Assembly (NCBI GenBank): GCA_002716355.1
Contig: PBAU01000002.1
Span: 96,373 to 106,681, forward strand
DNA from: a bacterium
GTDB taxonomy: Bacteria; UBP7; UBA6624
Reading direction: 5' to 3'
DNA: 10,309 bases
The position numbers and the translations under genes were made by a program. Below the pieces are notes generated by a model. That model made no database searches and was not told where the DNA came from. It saw nothing but the letters and a program-made list of their open reading frames with translations. Below are positions 5,926 to 10,309 of the stretch, one piece after another (position 1 is the stretch's first letter; each line of letters starts with the position of its first letter).

Positions 5926-6576
5926 ATGTTTTTATGGTTGATAATTTTCATGATCATTTCATCAGTGGTGCAGAATTCAGTGAGGAAATCCATGGATCGT
6001 GGCCACAGGATTCCCGAAGGCACAGGGATGACTGGAGCGCAGGCTGCAGAGGCTGTTCTTGAAAAGAAAGGCGTTTCTGGAATTGTTGTTGAGGAGGGCC
6101 GCTTTGACCATTATGACCCTAGGGAAAAGGCGATACGCCTGAGCCCGGAGAACTTCAGGAACTCCAGCGTCACTGCAGTTGCAGTCGCATTGCATGAGGC
6201 AGGACATGCACTGCAGCATGCCGAGGAAAGCGCTTCACTGAAAGTCAGGACAGCCTTTGTACCGGTTGCAAGCCTTGGAAGCTCAATGGCTGGGCCACTT
6301 CTGCTTTTCGGGATCTTCACTGGTGCCATGAACCTTGTCTGGCTTGGGATCATTGGTTTTGCGTTTGCGGTTGTTTTCCACATTGTGACATTGCCTGTCG
6401 AGTTTGACGCTTCCAACAGGGCGTTGACCATGGCTGAGGGTTACGGTTTCCTTAAATCTCCTGAGGAGATGAGGGCAGGGCGCAAGGTTCTGGGTTCAGC
6501 GGCATTGACATATGTTGTTGCGGCATTGATAGCACTTGTTCAGTTGATCCATTGGATTGGGATAGCCAGGCGATAA
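5926..6576 (+). CDS. YugP-type membrane zinc metallopeptidase
   Basis: A 216-aa integral membrane protein of the neutral zinc peptidase family typified by Bacillus YugP. Residues 1-14 are a hydrophobic N-terminal helix. The active site is HEAGH (His90, Glu91, His94) in AVALHEAGHALQH, and LPVEFDAS supplies the probable third metal ligand Glu159. Hydrophobic segments lie at about 111-131, 135-156 and 189-212. Typical family motifs GMTGAQAAEAVLEKKG and HYDPREKAIRLSPENF precede the zinc site. It probably cleaves membrane or membrane-associated proteins; the substrate is unknown. GGAGG 9 bases before the ATG supports the start. It runs away from repeat copy B, and by eye it is richer in G than the xyl genes. 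It converges with the MerR-like gene. Confidence 0.93.
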   Translation: MFLWLIIFMIISSVVQNSVRKSMDRGHRIPEGTGMTGAQAAEAVLEKKGVSGIVVEEGRFDHYDPREKAIRLSPENFRNSSVTAVAVALHEAGHALQHAEESASLKVRTAFVPVASLGSSMAGPLLLFGIFTGAMNLVWLGIIGFAFAVVFHIVTLPVEFDASNRALTMAEGYGFLKSPEEMRAGRKVLGSAALTYVVAALIALVQLIHWIGIARR

Positions 6577-6612
6577 GCCGGCCACCCCGCACCAAATTTA
6601 CCTAGATATTAC

Positions 6613-7290
6613 CTAATAGTCAACGCCGTAAGGTCGGCCATCCTCCCATTCTTCGCGGATGTTTCTTGTGAATTCGCTGAATATGTTTCTGAAGAGCCTT
6701 AATTTTCTGCCCCGCATCCTTTCAAAGAGCCATGTGGGAACCTCTATGTAGCAGCCATCGCCCAAATGGAATCTTCTCATCCTATAGTCATCACGATCCC
6801 AGTCATAGGGACGACGCCTCCTCCAAGGCGGTGGAGGGGGTATGGACCTCTCGTGGCGAGGAGTGTGGTCTCTTCGTTCATATACATCCATGCTTCTCAT
6901 TTTTTTTGGATTCGGTGCCTCCATGATCATCATGTCTGTTTTTGCCAACTCCCTTTCATCCTTGTAGTGTTCCGGAAACTCTCTTTTCATCTGCATCTTT
7001 ACCTCCTTGTTCGAGAACCCTTGATCCTGCCTTTTCAGGATCAGTTTTGCCAAGCTGTAGTGCTTGTGCCCATAACCTCCGCTCCTGCTGCGTTTTGGCT
7101 TTGGGAGAAGTCCTTCGACCACCCAGTAGCGAATCTTCCTCCCAAGCTTGCCTATTGCGGAATCTGTCATTGCAAGATCCTTTCCAATCCTTTCTGCAAG
7201 GTCTTTAAGTGTTATCTCCCCTGTTGGAAAGTCTTGCTGCAACCCAGTTGCCTGGTTTGCGAAAAATGGGCTTAATTCTTTTTTAGTCAT
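6613..7290 (-). CDS. MerR-like transcriptional regulator with Arg/Pro-rich linker
   Basis: A 225-aa protein. Residues about 26-101 resemble a MerR-type winged helix: LKDLAERIG, then KIRYWVVEGLLPKPKRSRSGG, where the RYW-EGLL-P pattern is diagnostic, HYSLAKLILKRQDQGFSNKEV. Typical MerR proteins place the helix-turn-helix at the very N-terminus; here 25 residues precede it. No long dimerisation coiled coil and no Cys metal site follow. Instead there is a low-complexity basic/proline segment (130-172, with PPPPPWRRRR) and a short C-terminal unit (173-210) containing GDGCYIEVPTWLFERM. The effector is unknown. There is no Shine-Dalgarno; the promoter places transcription start a few bases before the ATG. 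Palindromes around its -35 suggest autoregulation. It lies downstream of the glycosylasparaginase gene on the same strand. Confidence 0.8.
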   Translation of the reverse strand: MTKKELSPFFANQATGLQQDFPTGEITLKDLAERIGKDLAMTDSAIGKLGRKIRYWVVEGLLPKPKRSRSGGYGHKHYSLAKLILKRQDQGFSNKEVKMQMKREFPEHYKDERELAKTDMMIMEAPNPKKMRSMDVYERRDHTPRHERSIPPPPPWRRRRPYDWDRDDYRMRRFHLGDGCYIEVPTWLFERMRGRKLRLFRNIFSEFTRNIREEWEDGRPYGVDY

Positions 7291-7303
7291 TTTTTGTGTT
7301 TTT

Positions 7304-7332
7304 ATTATATATTATATAAATGACAGTGTCAA
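7304..7332 (-). promoter_or_regulatory. Consensus sigma-70 promoter of the MerR-like gene
   Basis: On the minus strand TTGACA (7327-7332), a 17-bp spacer and TATAAT (7304-7309), a perfect match to both hexamers at the ideal distance. The -10 ends 13 bases before the ATG at 7290, so the expected leader is about 6-7 nt with no room for a Shine-Dalgarno. Confidence 0.85.
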
Positions 7333-7405
7333 TTAAATAATATATATCATATAAATATAAAATATTTTCTATGAATATTGACAGTTTAAATATTTAAGTG
7401 ACACT
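7321..7405. promoter_or_regulatory. TGACA/TGTCA operator-like array upstream of the MerR-like gene
   Basis: Within an AT-rich spacer (7291-7434) there are three related elements: the palindrome TGACA-G-TGTCA (7321-7331), which overlaps the -35 box; TGACAGT (7379-7385); and the palindrome AGTG-A-CACT (7397-7405), also containing TGACA. They are the only non-AT-rich words in this spacer. This is the expected layout for regulator binding, most simply by the MerR-like protein itself. MerR operators classically sit between -35 and -10, so overlap with the -35 would favour repression (inference). Confidence 0.55.
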
Positions 7406-7434
7406 ATTAATTTAGGAATATTGTTTTAAGGCGA

Positions 7435-8379
7435 CTATTTAACGAGAGTGTTCTTGCCTTCTTTCCATACTGCTGCTTCGAAGTTGCCCGTTGTTGATCC
7501 GTATCCGGTTTTTCCATCGCGTCTCATTGCGACAAAGCCGACCATCCTGTCAGGCCTTGATGTATCGCGCCGTATTATCCTTTGGCAAACCCTTTTTATG
7601 GCATCATTGGGGTCCATTCCCTGCCTCATGAATTCCACTACTTGATAGCTTCCTGCAACCTTGATGACCTCTTCACCTACACCTGTTGCAGCCGCTCCGC
7701 CAGCTTCGTCGTCACAGTACAGCCCATGTGCAATTAATGGTGAATCGCCAACACGTCCAGGAATCTTCCAGGCAAGCCCGCTTGTTGTGCATGAGGCTGC
7801 CATCTTTCCGTCTTCTCCCATGAGAACCATCCCTATCGTGTCATGGTCCTCCCTTAAGGGGGCTTGTTTTTTCCAGGCCTCTTTGGCTTGTGGGGTTAGT
7901 AGATTCTCTTTTTTGAACCCATATTCAATAGCAAAATCTTGTGCTCCTTGTCCAACCAGGAGGACATGGGGTGTTTCTGAGAGGACTAATGATGCCACTG
8001 CAACGGGATGCTTGATCCCCTCGATTCCCGCCACAGCTCCAGCCTCCAAATCTTCTCCCCTCATGATTGCTGCATCAAGCTGGACTATGCCATCTCGGTT
8101 TGGCCAACCTCCATATCCCACGCTTGTGACATTTGGATCAGCTTCCGAAACCATCACGCCACGCTTTGCGGCTTCAATCGGATTGCCTGTGGTTTTTAGG
8201 ACCTTCGCAGCTTCTTCATTTGCTGCCAGGCCATGGTTCCATGTCGATATGATGATTGGCCCTTTGCCTTTTTTGACAGGTGAGGAATCTTGTTTTGACG
8301 GTTTTCCGCGAGGTCCAAGGAAACCCAGACCCGCTACTGTTGTCCCTTTCAGAAAATCCCTTCTTGAAAATTCAGTCAT
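7435..8379 (-). CDS. Glycosylasparaginase (N4-(beta-N-acetylglucosaminyl)-L-asparaginase), Tat-exported
   Basis: A 314-aa N-terminal-nucleophile hydrolase that cleaves the GlcNAc-Asn bond of glycoasparagines, the last step in N-glycoprotein breakdown. The self-cleavage site is Asp180-Thr181 in REDHDTIGMVLMG, making Thr181 the nucleophile of the beta chain. TTSG (198-201) and GRVGDSPLIAHGLYCDDEAG (208-227) match the substrate-binding region, with Arg209 and Asp212. The N-terminus SRRDFLKGTTVAGLGFLG is a twin-arginine signal, so the enzyme should be folded in the cytoplasm and exported. Length fits the bacterial family. The start has a TATAAT 12 bases upstream and no Shine-Dalgarno. A broader isoaspartyl or asparaginase activity is possible, but the HDTIGMV context favours glycosylasparaginase. 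Confidence 0.93.
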   Translation of the reverse strand: MTEFSRRDFLKGTTVAGLGFLGPRGKPSKQDSSPVKKGKGPIIISTWNHGLAANEEAAKVLKTTGNPIEAAKRGVMVSEADPNVTSVGYGGWPNRDGIVQLDAAIMRGEDLEAGAVAGIEGIKHPVAVASLVLSETPHVLLVGQGAQDFAIEYGFKKENLLTPQAKEAWKKQAPLREDHDTIGMVLMGEDGKMAASCTTSGLAWKIPGRVGDSPLIAHGLYCDDEAGGAAATGVGEEVIKVAGSYQVVEFMRQGMDPNDAIKRVCQRIIRRDTSRPDRMVGFVAMRRDGKTGYGSTTGNFEAAVWKEGKNTLVK

Positions 8380-8391
8380 TTTTGTTTATTA

Positions 8392-8397
8392 ATTATA
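8392..8397 (-). promoter_or_regulatory. -10 box of the glycosylasparaginase gene
   Basis: TATAAT on the minus strand ends 12 bases before the ATG at 8379, giving a nearly leaderless transcript. It is preceded directly by TG. No clear -35 is seen. Confidence 0.55.
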
Positions 8398-8411
8398 CAG
8401 ATGTTAATGTC

Positions 8412-8417
8412 TATAAT
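8412..8417 (+). promoter_or_regulatory. -10 box of the Ig-domain lipoprotein gene
   Basis: TATAAT on the plus strand, 18 bases before the ATG at 8436, with AGAGG (8424-8428) as a Shine-Dalgarno 7 bases before the start. It lies only 14 bases from the opposing TATAAT at 8392-8397, so the two divergent promoters overlap within a 56-base spacer and may compete. Confidence 0.5.
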
Positions 8418-8435
8418 TAGGCTAGAGGTATTTTC

Positions 8436-9848
8436 ATGAAAAGAGTATTTTTATTGTTTGTTTTTTTCGCATTTTATGCTTGTGGAGGAGGGGGTTCAGG
8501 CAGTTCTGGTGCTGAAGACAATGAAAGACCAGACACGCTAATAACCAATCTTGGCTTGCTGGATGATCCAACCTCGGAAACTACCAGAACATATCAATTT
8601 ACCTGTAGCGATGGTCCTGTCCCGAATTCAAATTGCACTTATCAATGTAGATTCAACGGAGGGCCTTGGGGAGAATGTTCAAGCCCTGAAACATATGAAC
8701 CATTGACTCTTGGTTCGTATCTTTTTGAGGTTGTTGCAACTGATTTATCAGGCAACACAGACCTTTCACCTGCTTCTGACTCTTGGTCAGTTGTGCCGTT
8801 ATGGTCTCAGGAAATTTTAGATTCAGCAGATCCATGGGAGCATATGTGGACAAATTTAACATTTGATAATAATGACAATGCTCATATTGTCCTTTACAAC
8901 GATGTGGCAACAAGCGTCAATCATGTTTACAAAAACCTTATGGATGATACATGGAATGAGGTTGCAATTGACTTCAGTGGCGATGTTGGGGGATGGCCCA
9001 GCTCTGTTTTTGATGGTGTTAATCTCCATGTTTTTTATCATGATTTTGACAATGCTGATCTAAAGCATGCTGAACGAGATGTAATGGGGAATTGGTCAGT
9101 GAATGGTCCTGCAGGATACACCGGATTGGCAAACAATACCGGGAAATTCTCGAGTGCAGCATTGAATACAGTTAATGGTTCTGTCTATGCAGCGTTTCAA
9201 TGGGATGCTGATGCTTCGTGCCTGTTGAATGCTTGCAAAGATGAGATTAGGTACACAGGAACACCTTTATGGGAAAGCCCAGTTATAAAAGTGCAATCAT
9301 CAACAAACACCAGTCAAATGGGAGATGGACTCAGTCTGATTTTTGTAGGAGGCGATGAGCATATTGCCTTTCATCATGCGGGAACCTTGTGGTTTCTAGA
9401 CGATGCGTCAGAACTGACAGTGATTGATGATGTCAGTAGTGTAGGGACAAGCCCTTCACTTGGTTATGATGCCGATAATAGTAGGTTTTATGTTGCTTAC
9501 TGGGCACAAAACAAAATCAAAATTGCATCATCTGCAACAAATGGCGTCTCCTGGGAAACATTCATCTTTGGCGATGGTCAGTCTGATTTTGCTGGAATCG
9601 ACATGAAAATTGATAATGGTACAGTGCATGTATGCTGGACAAATCCCGTATCTCCATCCCAGCTCCTTTATCGTTCTGGTACATGGGACAACTGGAATGT
9701 TGAGGAGGTTGTTGACACCAATGTAGATCCCGACACCGAATTCAGCTATTGTTCTATAGACACGGACTCCTCAGGCGTTATCAAAATTTCGTATGTTGAA
9801 TCGAATTCAACTGATTCTCATTTGAAACTTGCTACAAGGGGAAGCTAA
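8436..9848 (+). CDS. Lipoprotein with Ig-like domain and beta-rich, propeller-like region
   Basis: A 470-aa lipoprotein: the signal peptide ends at FYAC (Cys16), followed by a Gly/Ser linker. Residues about 32-120 match an Ig-like domain common in bacterial surface proteins (PDT-IT..., CRFNGGPWGECSSPETYEPL, SYLFEVVATDLSGNTD). They carry four cysteines (57, 67, 71, 81) that could form disulfides outside the cytoplasm. The remaining 350 residues contain spaced units of the type (N/D)-x-(A/V)-H-(I/V)-x-(Y/F/W), for example NAHIVLYND, LHVFYHDFDNADLKHA, EHIAFHHAG and VHVCWTNP. These resemble sialidase/BNR-like beta-propellers but lack recognisable sialidase catalytic residues, so a binding role is likelier. 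The gene is followed with no gap by the Gfo/Idh gene. Confidence 0.85.
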   Translation: MKRVFLLFVFFAFYACGGGGSGSSGAEDNERPDTLITNLGLLDDPTSETTRTYQFTCSDGPVPNSNCTYQCRFNGGPWGECSSPETYEPLTLGSYLFEVVATDLSGNTDLSPASDSWSVVPLWSQEILDSADPWEHMWTNLTFDNNDNAHIVLYNDVATSVNHVYKNLMDDTWNEVAIDFSGDVGGWPSSVFDGVNLHVFYHDFDNADLKHAERDVMGNWSVNGPAGYTGLANNTGKFSSAALNTVNGSVYAAFQWDADASCLLNACKDEIRYTGTPLWESPVIKVQSSTNTSQMGDGLSLIFVGGDEHIAFHHAGTLWFLDDASELTVIDDVSSVGTSPSLGYDADNSRFYVAYWAQNKIKIASSATNGVSWETFIFGDGQSDFAGIDMKIDNGTVHVCWTNPVSPSQLLYRSGTWDNWNVEEVVDTNVDPDTEFSYCSIDTDSSGVIKISYVESNSTDSHLKLATRGS

Positions 9849-10309
9849 ATGTCAAAATTGAAAATTGGAATGGTTGGAGGAGGTCCTGATGCCTTTATAG
9901 GAGGGGTCCATAGGATCGCCCTCAATATGGATGGTGATTTTGATCTTGTTGCTGGAGCCTTCAGTTCAGATCCTGATAAAAGCAGGCAGACTGGAGATGA
10001 GCTTGAACTTGACCCTGAAAGGGTTTATGGTTCATGGATTGAAATGGCTGAAAAGGAGGCGCAGCTTCCAAGCGATCAACGCATTGATGCTGTTTCCATT
10101 GTGACTCCAAACCATATGCATGCGGGACCGATAATCGAATTCATAAACAGAGGCTTTCATGTCATCTGTGACAAGCCATTGACCACATCTTCAGAGAACG
10201 CTCAAGACATTAAGGATGTTGTTGATGCAAGCGATAGGATTTTTGCTCTAACCCATAATTACATTGGCTATCCGATCATCCGTGAGGCAAGGGATTTTGT
10301 CCAGGGTGG
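9849..10309 (+). CDS. Gfo/Idh/MocA-family NAD(P)-dependent oxidoreductase, N-terminal part (cut by window edge)
   Basis: The ATG directly follows the TAA of the preceding lipoprotein gene. The first 153 residues are in the window. The Rossmann fold starts with KIGMVGGGPDAFIGGVHRIA, the nucleotide-binding glycine motif of the family. AVSIVTPNHMHAGPI and VICDKPLTTS follow, where the EKP-like Lys of CDKP is the conserved catalytic or binding lysine. THNYIGYP begins the linker to the C-terminal sugar-binding domain, which is missing here. Such enzymes oxidise or reduce sugars and inositols; the exact substrate cannot be read. AGGGGA within the end of the upstream gene provides a Shine-Dalgarno site, so the two genes are in one operon. 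Confidence 0.94.
   Translation, partial: MSKLKIGMVGGGPDAFIGGVHRIALNMDGDFDLVAGAFSSDPDKSRQTGDELELDPERVYGSWIEMAEKEAQLPSDQRIDAVSIVTPNHMHAGPIIEFINRGFHVICDKPLTTSSENAQDIKDVVDASDRIFALTHNYIGYPIIREARDFVQG

Noticed and set aside
5721-6023. 100-codon minus-strand frame reading through repeat copy B
   Set aside because: It runs across the start of the zinc peptidase gene and the repeat, has Arg-rich low-complexity content, and the matching frame is not kept in full in copy A. Only the 21-codon end is shared, reported as a weak finding.
6577-6612. Bidirectional terminator between the zinc peptidase and MerR-like genes
   Set aside because: No stable stem followed by a T run on either strand in this 36-base gap.
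6766-7275. 169-codon plus-strand frame
   Set aside because: It is antisense to the MerR-like gene, Cys/Ser/Pro-rich with no domain or ribosome site, whereas the minus strand has a clear helix-turn-helix and a consensus promoter.
7378-7405. Plus-strand TTGACA with a possible -10 at CACTAT
   Set aside because: It would only transcribe antisense into the glycosylasparaginase gene, the -10 is poor, and the TGACA word is better explained as part of the operator-like array.
7661-8392. 243-codon plus-strand frame
   Set aside because: It is antisense to the glycosylasparaginase gene, whose catalytic motifs are unmistakable; the Pro/Ser/Ala-rich translation is typical of a shadow frame.

Overview
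The window looks like the chromosome of a Gram-negative bacterium of moderate GC content. It encodes three Sec-type lipoproteins with Cys lipoboxes, a twin-arginine signal peptide, Shine-Dalgarno sites and near-consensus TATAAT boxes. Starts are ATG, GTG and TTG. Three genes have a TATAAT only 11-13 nt before the start codon and no Shine-Dalgarno site, so leaderless mRNAs are likely. No rRNA or tRNA gene allows placement; an uncultivated, environmental lineage is possible, but this is inference.

Left part (1-1548, minus strand): a HAF-repeat lipoprotein with seven repeats, followed by the first 154 residues of a second lipoprotein that runs off the left edge. Centre (1581-5861): a segment of about 4.3 kb bracketed by two copies of a G-rich repeat of about 190 bp in inverted orientation. 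Between them lie a secreted caspase-clan (peptidase C13) protein and a cold-shock protein on the plus strand, meeting tail to tail with a minus-strand operon of a 55-aa membrane protein, xylose isomerase (xylA) and a shortened xylulokinase (xylB). Each repeat copy points into the gene that follows it and ends where that gene's -10 box appears, so the repeat looks like an upstream, promoter-proximal module as well as a dispersed repeat.

Right part (5926-10309): a YugP-type membrane zinc peptidase (plus); a MerR-like regulator (minus) with a consensus TTGACA-N17-TATAAT promoter overlapped by TGACA/TGTCA palindromes; a Tat-exported glycosylasparaginase (minus); and, divergent from it, a lipoprotein with an Ig-like domain followed directly by the start of a Gfo/Idh/MocA oxidoreductase.

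Together the genes suggest sugar use (XylA and XylB convert D-xylose to xylulose 5-phosphate; the Gfo/Idh enzyme probably acts on a sugar or polyol) and an envelope or secreted layer handling glycoconjugates and proteins. The points most worth a second look are the inverted repeat pair and its internal architecture, the xylB deletion of the GERTP region, the unlisted small membrane protein before xylA, the long inverted repeat at the xylA start, and the MerR operator array.
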